Shown piece by piece: positions 50,206-61,672 of a stretch of 64,000 nt of DNA (position 1 is its first letter; the number at the start of each line of letters is the position of its first letter). The notes beneath the pieces are model-generated. The model made no database searches. It had not been told where the DNA came from and saw nothing but the letters and a program-made list of their open reading frames with translations. The translations under genes and the position numbers were made by a program. Source of the DNA: Manduca sexta (taxonomy: Eukaryota > Arthropoda > Insecta > Lepidoptera > Sphingidae); contig NC_051138.1 of NCBI RefSeq assembly GCF_014839805.1, positions 4,276,983 to 4,340,982 of the forward strand, in the 5' to 3' direction.

Positions 50206-50268
50206 TTATACTGAAGTGCATGGATACAAATAGTACAAGAATTTAATTTGTATCCATGTGTTAGTATA
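50206..50268 (+). ncRNA. Candidate pre-miRNA-like hairpin
   Basis: CATGGATACAAAT (50219-50231) pairs perfectly with ATTTGTATCCATG (50246-50258) around a 14-nt loop. TTATACT (50206-50212) pairs with AGTATAA (50263-50269), and between the two helices a small internal loop can be bridged by G-U pairs only if the plus strand is transcribed. The length (about 63 nt) and bulge pattern fit a small pre-miRNA. I do not recognise the arms as a named miRNA; a recent inverted duplication would look the same. Confidence 0.35.
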
Positions 50269-53200
50269 ATCTTAACTTGTAATGAAGCAATCAGCTTCTA
50301 ACACAAAATAATCAAGATAAACAATAAATAGCGCAATGATATTTATTACACGCATTAGAAATGTTCCAATAATTATTATGGACGATAATCAGAATGACCA
50401 AAACGCAAATGTCGAAACAGAAATCATCTACATATTATTATTGTACAAAACATTACAAAACCAGTTTCATAGTAATAACAATAGTAATAATTGTTAAACT
50501 AAAAAAATAACCACGCAATATTGACACAAGTCTCGTCTACATAATAGGTATTATAAAGGAACAATACAAAATATTTTGTTTACAAGAGCAGCAGTGCCGA
50601 TACAGCGAATGCAATATGGCGCTCTTGGCCTTGGCTCTTGAATAAAAATAACGATGTTTTTGTCGAGTTGATTTTATATCAGAGTGCGGGCACGGACGTG
50701 CGCCGATGTTTGTGTGCATCCAAAATAACACAATAAACTTTATATAAATCCGATAGTTGGTTTGTTTGTTCGTATCCATTTTTGGTTTAAAAAAATATTG
50801 ATTTTGAGCCGTTTTGCCGTGTGAGGAAGCAAAATCCAGATCGCTCGAATGTTCATAAAACATAAAAACTAAGAATTAATTATTGATACGTGTTATAGTT
50901 AGAGGCAGGCAGACCAATTAAAAGTTACTATAAAAAACAACTGCAGCAATTGCACAAACAACTTTTAAATTCAAAACGTGTTACCAACAGCTTCTGACGA
51001 CTGTTTTTAACTTTTTTTCATAACATTTTATGATTATTACTTCATCACACATAGTTGCTACATTTGGTGACTATTGATGAATCGATGACGTTACTTATAA
51101 AGTAAAAGAGAAATAAACAACCAATCTGTATAATAAAGTGTTTGTTTAGAATAAGTGGACGGTCGACGATACAAATTCCATTGCTGATTTCTTAAGTGCT
51201 AAAAGCAATTGTCGAACAATACTTATTTAAGACTATTTGTTTATGGTATACGTTTGTGTTTAACAAACGAGGTGCAAGGACAACTGGTATATTAAGATTT
51301 GGCATTGCATTTAGATTCTAGATAATTGTATAAATGGTGTTTTTATTTCGTTTTTAATGTTTTGCTTTAGAATTGTTATCGTTGATAACCATCAAGCGAG
51401 ATCATGGCTAAGACAAGTCTTTGGTTTGAGGTAGATTGCATGAAATTATGTTATTCAAGCATAATGACTATCAATCATTATATTCACAATCAATAAGCCC
51501 ATGGAGATCAGCCAGTAGCACACTAACCGTTTATTATTAAATTCTCCACGTAACAGATTGACTCTGTTCTAAAACTTTGTAGAGATTTTGTTTACAAACT
51601 TATAAATGTCCTAAGCAACGGTTTGCCTTCTTATCATTTGTCATAACATCGACATTTACGGTAACCCTCTATTCTCATTCAAAAAAATATTATCTGACAA
51701 TGTTGAACACCTATAGTATTCTGATAACGGTAATTTGAATCTTAATTTTTTAATAAAATTCATTTTTTTAATTGTTTAATTGATTGTGTAGAGTTTTATT
51801 AAGTTCGTTTTTGGTATTCTAATTTTATTGTTTTACAGAGTATGTTGTGGTTGCCTGTAATCGAAATTGCAATAGTGCATTTTGTTTTCTAATTATTCTT
51901 TAATTATAATTGTAACATTGTGAATTTTGTTGGCAATCCATAAAAAATAAAAATAAAAAAAATAAAATATTTTTTTTTAAAAGAGTTTCAACCAGTCTAA
52001 TAATAACATAGTGAAACCGCAGACAACAAATAGTATTATACTAAAAAACGACTAAACACAACACAACACAACAAACTTTAATTTCGTGATAACAAAACAC
52101 GTTGATTTTTATTGAGTTCTATTTCTGGTCATTTTAAATTGTTTACGTGTTTACGAGAAGTACGTAATAGATAACACTTAATGGAATCACCAACTGTCAC
52201 ATAATTTCATTTGTTTTATATCTGTACGGAGTTTCATTTGATTTCATCATGGTTCGTAATATTGTGTATGCAGCAAATGATCTTACATTATAGAATTATG
52301 AATTTAGAGAAACATGAAAACAAAGAAATGTACTTTCAATATTATTGGCTCATAATGACCACGTCTCAGAACGAGAACATCGTAAGAAGTGTCATCACAC
52401 CTATCCCTGATGTTAATAAAATCAGCGCAATACAAGCCCATTTAAAATTCCAAAACTAAATCGTAATAAAACGTTTACATAAAATGTTTTAGGGTCAGAT
52501 AAATGGGCACAAATAGAGGTTTTATGTGGCACAGTAGCCGTCGGTTTAGTTTAGCAGATAAGCCGTGCGTCTATTGTGATTTGAAAGTAGACACCTCGGA
52601 GGGAGCACCAAGACCGGTTCCCGACTTTCTCATTCATGCAACCCACGTATAACCGGATCGGCGGAGCGGCTTACACCGAAATGTATGTGCGGACTAAATA
52701 ATTACAAGATCATATCTAATCAACATTTTGTCGTGGCCAAATTAACGTTTGAAAATGTGTTTCGTATTTAATGGACTGTGTTTGAAATTATGGTGATTGT
52801 CTGTTCTAAATTTAATTGGATGTTTTTAAATTAGTGGCCAATTAGCTTTAGGATTTAAAGCCGAGACTGGTGCTTCGAGATTTGAATTTTTTTGAAATTT
52901 AAATATTTAGAATTTGTTGTTCTAGACATTTAACGGCAAGCAGGAACTTGAAAATTCAGAAAACAAAATTATAAGACACTTTTTTTTTAAATATCCTTCA
53001 AATTAGTACCAACAAGACGTCCTATTTGAAAAATGTATTACTCAAGGTAAAAAAAAAGTCATTCCAAAGATGTACATTCCACCGATTTAGGATCGAGATA
53101 ATAGAACAATTAACGCATAATATATGACAAAGGAAACTGACGCTTAAAAACAAAGGCACACCAAGGTGCCTTTGAGGCGCCATTCATGCGTGCATAAACG

Positions 53201-53577
53201 AACGTGCCTCGAAATTTTTTATGATGCCCCAGCTTACGTAATTATTTGTAGACATTTGGTATGGACGTTGTGTGTGTGCATTACACGTATTGATTTATCG
53301 ATGTTGCAGTACCCTGTAACCGATAGGGTTGTCAACTTTAAAATTACCATAGATATGTGTGCCACCGTTTTTTTGTTAGGTTATATCATATAATGTAGTA
53401 TCTAAATAGTGTGTAGCGTTCTAAATTAGTATTTTTATTTCAGTGTACGATCAAACGCTCATAAACGCGTTTCTAAACTATGATTCATTATTCTTCATGT
53501 AACATTTGTTACTGTTTAGCATATTTAAAAGCTATATTATTTAATATACATGTTGATATGTGGCATAATATCAAAAC

Positions 53578-53690
53578 TATAATTAGAAAGGTTGCCAAGT
53601 GCCAACCCTAATGCCTCACATGCCCGGGGCGACTAACCACAATACCGAGTGTCATGACAGGCGTCTGAGGCGAGGCTAGTTATGTGCTAT
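53578..53690. repeat. Possible lepidopteran interspersed repeat
   Basis: A GC-raised segment with GGTTGCCAAGTGCCAACCCT, CACATGCCCGGGGCGACTAA, CGTCTGAGGCGAGGCTAGTT. The order of blocks resembles a repeat I have met in moth genomes, but there is only one copy here and I am unsure. Confidence 0.35.
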
Positions 53691-55643
53691 GTGTACTTTT
53701 AATGTTAAACAAACGCTCGGCTGTTTGCCGATAGACTGGATCCACCCACACAACATCCACAAAAGATTTTACGACATTAATGTCCATAATTGATATTACA
53801 ATTCAGTTTAATGACACCCAAATACATAGAATTAGCAACGTCTCATTGTGTTTAACCAATAAACGCGTTTGCCGAAGTGAGCAGTGGTCGTGGGCGCCCG
53901 TCACATTGTTCCTTCTATTGCATCACAAAAGCGAAGCTTTAATTAAATTAACAAAATGTTAATTCCCATTTATTAACAAGTTCCACAATAACACTGCACT
54001 AAAATGTAAATCGCTGTAAATAAGATCGTAATCGTATTTTATGACTGTATTCTGGAACGTAATGGGTTTTGCGTTCAAACTATTGTCATTACACATTCGC
54101 CAAGGTCAATGACGGGCCTAAATCAAATGTAAATATAGTTTTTTATCATAACGCAAAAGATTCACGTGCGATTTTCGCCGATGTAATATGCATCATCGTC
54201 GAAACTCGCGACGTAAACACGCAAGACCTTGGCCTCGACGAACAATGGGCCCGCCGGCCCCGCTGGATTCGATTACCTAACAGTCTCGGCTATTTCACTC
54301 ACGATTTTTGCCATAAAAGCAAACTGCGCGTTTAGAATTTTGGACAAAAAACGAATTGCGTACCTAGACGTTGATTGCGTGAAACAATGCATGTATTTGC
54401 GAATAAACACTGATAACTTTGGCTTATCTATTCTTAGGGTTGACATTCCTGCAGGCAAATCGTATTAGCCTTAAGGTGCAACTTGACCCTTAAATAATAA
54501 TTGTATTAAGCCGTAACGCTAGGTACGTATAATATTCTCCTGGATATAAACATAATTCAGATAAGCTTTTATGAAATATCATAAGTAGCCGTCATAAACA
54601 TATGTGACTTTAGACCTTTCCAAAACAGGTTGTATTAAAATTCCGATATGCGCAGCGTGAAGCACATAAACCAATCCCATTCTCCTTTATTATGGTATAA
54701 AGAAATAGGTTACAACTAATTAATTGACACGATAAAATCTATGCATATGTATGAGACGGAATCCGGTTAGAATGAATTATATTTTGTTACGAATATAAAT
54801 ATCTAAATGTGCTAAAATTCGTATGAAATAGATCTCAAGTATAATGTTATGTATTTTGAATCAATTTATAAAAACATTTTTGGTGTTACTAAGACTTGGA
54901 ATTCGCAATATTTTCATAAATCACGATGTTTGACAACCCTGCATTAGCGTAACGGCCAAGACAATTTGTCTTGTCCAGGAAACAAAAACTATCAAAGTTG
55001 TTAACATTTTTCCCTATTTATACCAATACTAGTCTCACCAACCTTACTTTTTAAATTAAACAGTTTAATTGAAAAATTGGATGAGAAATGACCGTGCTGC
55101 AAACAAACGGGTAATAAAAATAATAAGGCATTTAGCTCAATTGTCCGCGGGGGCGTGACAATCGAACCCGTGCTGTCTTCATTATACTCAGGGCTGCCAC
55201 CTTTCAGATTTGGAGACTTGGAAAGCTCGGTAGTTTACTCTATAATATAACTCGTATTAAGATGCTCTCGAATTGAACGCTGGTTTTTTACTTTAAATCT
55301 CGAGCAGTATAATTTAAAAATTCATAACTATTATAATGAGAGTTTAGCTGGTACAGAGACGACATATTTTAACATATAGAATTTATAGTACTCTCATTAA
55401 AAATCGTGTTTAAAGTATTATTATTATAAAAGTTATAAAGTTCAGGTGAAATTCCGAAGTACCATCCCTAATCGATAAAAAGTAAAGCTGACTCACTCAG
55501 CCGACCGAAACGTCGGACAAAACAGTTATATTTTTAGTTTTAACCAATCAACTGTGCAGCATTGTAAACATTTCGTAATGTATACGATTCGTTATTAATA
55601 GACGTTTATTAATAAAATTGTTTTGATTATCGATGCATTTTTC

Positions 55644-55940
55644 AAATCACTGTTGAATCATCGTAATTGAAAGACTTGTAATTTAACTTTTGGGGCCGGC
55701 TACAAATAATTGCAGTACCATAAAAGCATATTTGTGATCAAAAATTTGTATGCTGCGAAGTATTATAACTTTTCAAAAGTATGAGACGAAATCACTGTTG
55801 AATCATCGTATTAGAAGACTTTTAATTTATTTTTTTAACTATTGGCGCCGGCTACAAATAATTGCAATACCATAAAAGCATATCAGTGATCCAAAAATTA
55901 TATACTGCTGGGTATTATGACTTTTCAAAAGCATAAGGTA
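55644..55940. repeat. Two-copy tandem duplication, unit about 145 bp
   Basis: Copy 1 (55644-55788) and copy 2 (55789-55940) both contain AAATCACTGTTGAATCATCG, GCCGGCTACAAATAATTGCA, TACCATAAAAGCATAT, GTGATC.AAAA and GACTTTTCAAAAG/AACTTTTCAAAAG. They differ by substitutions and a short insertion before the GCCGGC block. No coding frame. Confidence 0.8.
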
Positions 55941-56342
55941 TTAATCATAATTCATGTAGATATATTTATTTATCTTATACTTTTGGTTGCCTCATAAAAG
56001 ATTTGAAGATTAATGTACATCTTAATAGCGCTTGTATAAATTGCGATTTGAGTGGGGCCAAGGCCACGCCCAAAATAAATGGGGCACTACAGCGTGTGAT
56101 CTAAAAACTATACCAATCTTGTACACGACTACTTACCTAGTTGGATGACTAGCGCTGTTTTTGTAATTTTATTGTTCAAATTAAATACTTAAAATGCACG
56201 TGATTGCGAATGACTGGGCAAGACTAACTAATTAAGATAGGAAGTTCTAGTTTGCGTATGTCTGGGTACCTTTTTCTGAATCAAGAAATTAGCACTGCTG
56301 TATAGGCAGTTTAGACTAAGACATTGTCTCAGGATATAGGAT

Positions 56343-56590
56343 CCACACACTCACGCCTTTTATTCTCGAAGGGGTAGGCTGAGGCGCAAATGTTGCACCC
56401 ACTTTCTGCCGTCGTTCCGTCTCATGTGATAGGGGGCGAGCCTATCGCCATATTAGTCACAATTCCAGACTCCTGGCAGATATTGGGTAGAAAAACCCAA
56501 TATGCCAAGCCGGAGTCGAACTCGAGACCTCAGCACTGCAGTCGTACCAATACTACGTTAGCGAAGCAGTCAGTATTTTGGATGCAGTAA
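56343..56590 (-). repeat. tRNA-related lepidopteran SINE-like element, copy 2
   Basis: Better preserved than the copy at 1533-1790. Blocks on the plus strand: CACACTCACGCCTTTTATTC, GAAGGGGTAGGCTGAGGCGC, CATGTGATAGGGGGCGAGCC, TGGGTAGAAAAACCCAATAT and the B-box-like GGAGTCGAACTCGAGACCTC. The tRNA-related head is at the high-coordinate end, so the element reads on the minus strand. Confidence 0.7.
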
Positions 56591-56676
56591 AGTAACTGCG
56601 GAGCTTCATAATTCAGACTTGGAAATGGTAAATGACAGTCTTTATCTTAAACTGATTTAGAAAAGAGCAACAACAG

Positions 56677-56800
56677 AGTTTTCTGCCCGTTCTTCACTGG
56701 TGAGAACTGCTTTCCGAACTGGTGGTAGAGTTAATTTTGACGGAATCTAAATAATGTATAACATTTACGGATTCAAATAAATCATTTCATTTCATAAAGC
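56677..56800 (+). repeat. LINE-type 3' tail (lepidopteran)
   Basis: It has TTCTGCCCGTTCTTCACTGG, CTTTCCGAACTGGTGGTAGA, TTTTGACGGAATC and ends in repeated ATTTCATTTCAT. CCCGTTCTTC followed by GAACGGTGGT and an A/T-rich simple tail is typical of a common lepidopteran non-LTR element. It lies just after a SINE-like copy. Confidence 0.55.
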
Positions 56801-57056
56801 TACATAGTCCCTAAAACGAGTAAATTGCTCGTCTCGTCAGTTGGTTGTATGTATATCCTATCAACAGCAGTAAACGTTGACTGCCATGGTGGTACTAAAT
56901 GTAAAGAATAAAGATTAGGAAGTTTGTAAGCTGTTTCACAAAATTAGGTGTGGTTTAGTTACGATAAAATTAATATTTTGTATATTATGTGTTGGTAATC
57001 TAGATAAGCGGATTCACCAAGTATTAAATAAGTTTGTTGTGTTAAAAATATTTCTG

Positions 57057-57337
57057 TTAAGGCGATACCTCAAGGTCCATTTTCATACATTTTGTTTCAC
57101 CTTTAATCTGGGTAACTAAACAAGTATTGGCAAGTAAAGAATTTAAATTCACGTCTAGTTAGTGATTAGTTCTCGCAGTTGAAAGAAAAACGTAAAAATA
57201 ATTAATAATCATGGATATTTCGGCCTTTAAAATTTAATATGACGAAATTAAATTCTTTACTTGCCAATACTTGTTTAGTTACCCAGATTAAAGGTGAAAC
57301 AAAATGTATGAAAATGGACCTTGAGGTATCGCCTTAA
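57057..57337. mobile_element. Inverted-repeat element (MITE-like), identical 90-base arms, TTAA flanks
   Basis: Bases 57057-57146 and 57248-57337 are exact reverse complements over 90 bases, with a 101-base spacer. Each arm ends with TTAA outside GGCGATACCTCAAGG, so TTAA could be the target-site duplication used by piggyBac-type elements. There is no coding frame. The identity of the arms suggests a young insertion or gene-conversion-like repair. If transcribed it would form a long double-stranded RNA. Confidence 0.75.
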
Positions 57338-59346
57338 GACTATGAATTAGAATTATTGTAATTCAGAAATGTATGAAGTGTCTAGAGTATAATTTAAAAT
57401 TTAGAGTAGAGTTTAATTATATTTGTAGAAATATAATACATAATATTTTTCTTATAAACAGACCAAGATATTTTTTGCTATATCTAATGACTTATCTCTT
57501 CCCAGTCTGGTACAAGTGAAATCGAATTATATTTTTTACATAAATAACATGCATTTATAATCCGTAACCTTGGCATATCTCAAATTGATCCAATATACAT
57601 ATAAACAAATTAACTTTACATGAAGCAATAGAGACGTTTTTGTACTGTTTTTATTGGCCTTTATTAGTTAAAATAATTTAATTTTTGTATGAATAGAGAT
57701 GTACTGAATAAATACAATTAACACTTATAGATGAGGAGCTAACACCACTATTGTCTTTATAGCTCCAATATTTTTTTATCTATAAAATAGAGACATTGAG
57801 GTTTTAAAATTCGATTTACTTCTGTTTTAGGCAATTCTGTTAACGAAATAGATGGAAGAGATGAAAGTTGAGCAAATAAACGATATTTTCAAAACCATTA
57901 AATACAAGCAGTATAAATACCTAAATCGTTTACTAAAAGCCATTCCATTTCACAACAATCAGAAACAAATAGACTGCTACGCTTACAAACTCAAGTCACA
58001 TCCTTAACATTTACGATAATTGGTAGGCTCATTAACTCGATAACAAACGTTTGGACGACACAAATGTCAGAGGTTCGGACACTCGGCAGTCAGCACTAAG
58101 GAAATAAGTACGTTACTTTATAGCTAAATGTAAACATGAACTGCTTTTATTATAACCGCATTTAATAGTTGTTTTGTTTTTTTAATTTCGCCTTCATCAG
58201 AAACTCGACGCGGCGAGGATTTTCGTTTTATAATATGTAAAGATTTTTGCGCGCCATTTTATCAAAATGGAGGACGCTTGCCGTCATATTGTCAAAATTC
58301 AATAAACGACAACATCGATCATAAGCGGCGTTAAAATGAACGTTCTATTCAACTGATATGTAACTGATAGGTATCGAGAGTCGAACAAAACTGTAACAAA
58401 TATGTTTTACTTCACTACGGCGCGGTTGCCAAATGGCAGCAGTCGTTAAGGCATGTAATAAATCATACAGCCAGTTAAAACATTCTGACACTGGCCAATA
58501 GTCTTAAAAGTCTGCCCAATAATATAAATTTAAACTGGATGATAAATCAGGATGCTTGAGTTACTTCCTTGTGTTTACGTACGGAACTTGGCATTAAATA
58601 TTTTATATTACACATTGAGTTATGGACGATAGGCTATTCAAAGACGAAACATAGTTGTGAGTCACAGAGATCGTTCTCTGAATGGACGAATACTTTGACA
58701 AACAAAAGTTATCATACGGTTGTCATGTCTAAGCATAATAAAAACGAAGTAGTAGCTATTTTAGTGATAAAAGCTGTTGTATGAAATCAAGGTGCATTAA
58801 GACTTGTGTGATCTCTACTCAGTAAATCTCTAACGTCGATTCAATCTAGATCGATTTCCACACATTTATATCGTATAATGGGACTTCCTGTTCCTAACAG
58901 GAATTTCCTGATATCTTTCAAGACTTCTTAGTAACTTGATTTTATTTATACTGCCGTAAACATTATATAAGTACATAATATCGACTGTGTTTACTAGACT
59001 ACTGTAATAATACTCGGCTTTATTTCGCCAGACATGACACTCGATATTTATTATAACAAATGAATCATTATGCTAATTATGACATTAAATCTACACAATG
59101 AGTTTCCTATGAATTAATAAGACATGTACGGTTCGTAATACAAACAGACGTTTTAAATCACTGTGTATTATGTTTTCTGTGGGAAATGTTATGCATTATT
59201 AAATGAGAGGAAGTATTTGTTGTTTTGAAATATAAAACTACTGGTCAGTTTCGAAAATAGCATTTCAATTTCGTACAAAAGAATAACGTTTTTTAATTTA
59301 AATTTCGAACGCAATCGCCATGATTGCTTGCGTGTGACGTCACAGT

Positions 59347-59541
59347 TCAGTGGTTCCAAGGTAGAGTAAACTTAAGCCTTTGGTTCCAGTCGTCAAAGAG
59401 TAAGGCCTCCGTTGTCATACGTGACGGAATGAAAATACGCCCAACAGATACCTTTGACAAGTACCAAGTCCTACCCTCTTTGGAATACTCGGAATCATGA
59501 TCGGAGAAATCTAGACAACTGAAGGGATCAAATTCCAACAT
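59347..59541 (-). CDS. Unrecognised short frame, 64 codons (weak candidate)
   Basis: An ATG-to-stop frame beginning MLEFDPFSCLDFSDHDSEYS and ending DDWNQRLKFTLPWNH. The interval has higher GC than its surroundings and the translation is unusually protein-like (mixed charged and aromatic residues) for this AT-rich DNA. I see no convincing splice sites around it, and the family is not recognised. It could be a fragment of a transposon protein, a small gene, or chance. It lies on the headcase strand but does not resemble Headcase. Confidence 0.15.
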   Translation of the reverse strand: MLEFDPFSCLDFSDHDSEYSKEGRTWYLSKVSVGRIFIPSRMTTEALLFDDWNQRLKFTLPWNH

Positions 59542-61510
59542 GCTTACATGTTATAGGTCCTGAATGCAACTTAGAAAACTATAAAAAGATGCATTATGAT
59601 TATTAATGAGAGAATCGAAAACAAAGACTGCAAAACCGATAAAGTTGGTTACGACGGGCTCTTGACAAAGATGACGTAAATTATATTTATGAACAAAGAA
59701 AGAATACTTGAAAATAATACCCATATCATATATAGTATATTACATTATCGTCTGCATTTTCACGTCTCAAAACCTTTTGTTGCCGGCGCCAACAACATAT
59801 AAAACTGTCAAACCCAATTAACCGGAGAGAGGCCTGCAGCGGCCATGCCTGCATCCAAATGTCAAATTCGTTTTGAAGGTTAACCAGCGTGCATTGTGAT
59901 CGCATACATATAATGGTAACCATTCAATATGCTCACTGAACGGAAAATTGATAAATTGGGCACGGGTGTAATTTTGATACAATTTAATAGTTCTATCTGT
60001 GAATTTGTGAAATATCCAGTCTGATACAGACGACCGATAATCGCAAGATTTTTGACTATAATTAGAAAATTACTTTGTCAAGTTCACTTTAGGAGAGACG
60101 CGATAATTCAACTTTGAATTTGATACTGGAAAAATAATTAGTTTTCTTAATGAATTTTAAATGTTAATATAACGGTAAAATTTACGACCTATTTCGCGAT
60201 TTCAAGAAGGTACGGAACGATAGCCCACTTAATTTAAACATCTTCATAAATTCGTGTGATTAATAAATATAAATAAAACCTTTGATTAAATTACAACATA
60301 TCACTGAATATTATAAAATTTAATAATAAAAGAATTAAAAAACAATTGTAGCGTTTTTTGCATAGAAGAAGAAACACAAATGGTGGGCCATATTAGGAAC
60401 GGAGCTATCTTTGGTCAAACTACCTTAATATTTTACAAACTTTAGCAATTACACTGGTACCACATGAAGAAAAAAGACATTATGACATAACTTTACAATT
60501 ATTTTTGTTTGGAACATATTAACTAAATTCTTTTATGTTTATTTTATCGTTTTGATTTATTTTAATAACATTAAATTTCCTTTTCTACCTGCTATAATTT
60601 AACGAGTGCAGTAGTTTTAATTAAATCGCATTATAACCTATATTAAATAAGCATTTTTATCCAATATTAATGACATAACAAAATTAACTAATAAAATATT
60701 TCATAATATTTACTTTTGGGATATTTATTTATTTTAGAAGTGGAAAAATCATGTTATTTATAATCTCATGCATAACCACATATGAATAACGCAATTATTA
60801 ACAGTGAAATAAGTCATATAATATTTTGAGCCGGTCAATACTCAACAGGACATTGACTGATTATTTTATGCTGATAATTATCATGGAAGTAAATTGAATA
60901 ATTAATGTAACATTTTCGGACAGAGTCGATAATCGATTTTAAACGAGAATAAATAATACAATCACAATCAATTAAACTGTTGGTTAAAAATTTTACAAAT
61001 TCATAACTGACATAAATACTGTGATTAATAGCGGAACCCTGACTTATTATTTTTTTAAATTTTGTAAATAAATGCTAAGTACGCTCAACAACTCATTTAT
61101 CTTCTAAAACAAACAACAGTTCTCTAAGTTTTACTTTTAAGTCTCAATCTATTCATATACACCACGAAAGTGTAGAAGTAATACGTCAATTACTGGACTT
61201 GTTTATTCACTATTCAGTCGGATAAAATTTATTTCATGAATATTTTCTTTGATTTTCATTTAAAGACTTAACCATCATCATGACATTTTAGTTTTAAATA
61301 TTAATGTTTTTTTTTTATCTTTCTATGAGATTTGGGCTGATAGCTCATCGAGTCTTCTAAGCGGACTGTTAAACTATCCCGTCGTGACGCAAACACGTAT
61401 AAACCTTAGATAATAGTTCGTTATTACGAGTGATTATTTCTGATTGCAAATAACATGCAAACGTTGATATTAAATCATATTTTATTGAGTGGATAATTAA
61501 GTATAAAATA

Positions 61511-61672
61511 TAAGACTTAACATCTCTTGTCTCAGGATGGCGAGTGCGAATATCAAACAATATTTTGTAATTCTCGGTATTGGATGGTGTTTTTACTGTA
61601 CTGTATCGTACTGCTTACCATCAGGCGAATGGCAAACTCGTCTCGTCATTCAAAGTAATAAAAAAAAGTATT
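61511..61672 (+). repeat. SINE-like lepidopteran repeat, body only
   Basis: Same family and orientation as 40870-41045: AAGACTTAACATCTCTTGTC, TCAGGATGGCGAGTGCGAAT, TTGGATGGTGTTTTTACTGT, CCATCAGGCGAATGGCAAAC, TCGTCTCGTCATTCAAAGTA and an A-rich end. It lacks the head unit that is duplicated at 40704-40890. Confidence 0.7.

Noticed and set aside
51930..51980. A/T-rich tract with repeated AAATAAAA and a T-run
   Set aside because: Low-complexity sequence. It does not follow a recognisable retrotransposon tail or gene end.
55130..55215. Minus-strand GGGTTCGATTGTC, resembling a tRNA or SINE B-box
   Set aside because: No cloverleaf, and no second copy in the window. It may be a SINE scrap but is too weak to annotate.
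58885..58903. TTCCTGTT-CCT-AACAGGAA hairpin
   Set aside because: An 8-bp stem with a 3-base loop and nothing around it. I judged it to be chance.
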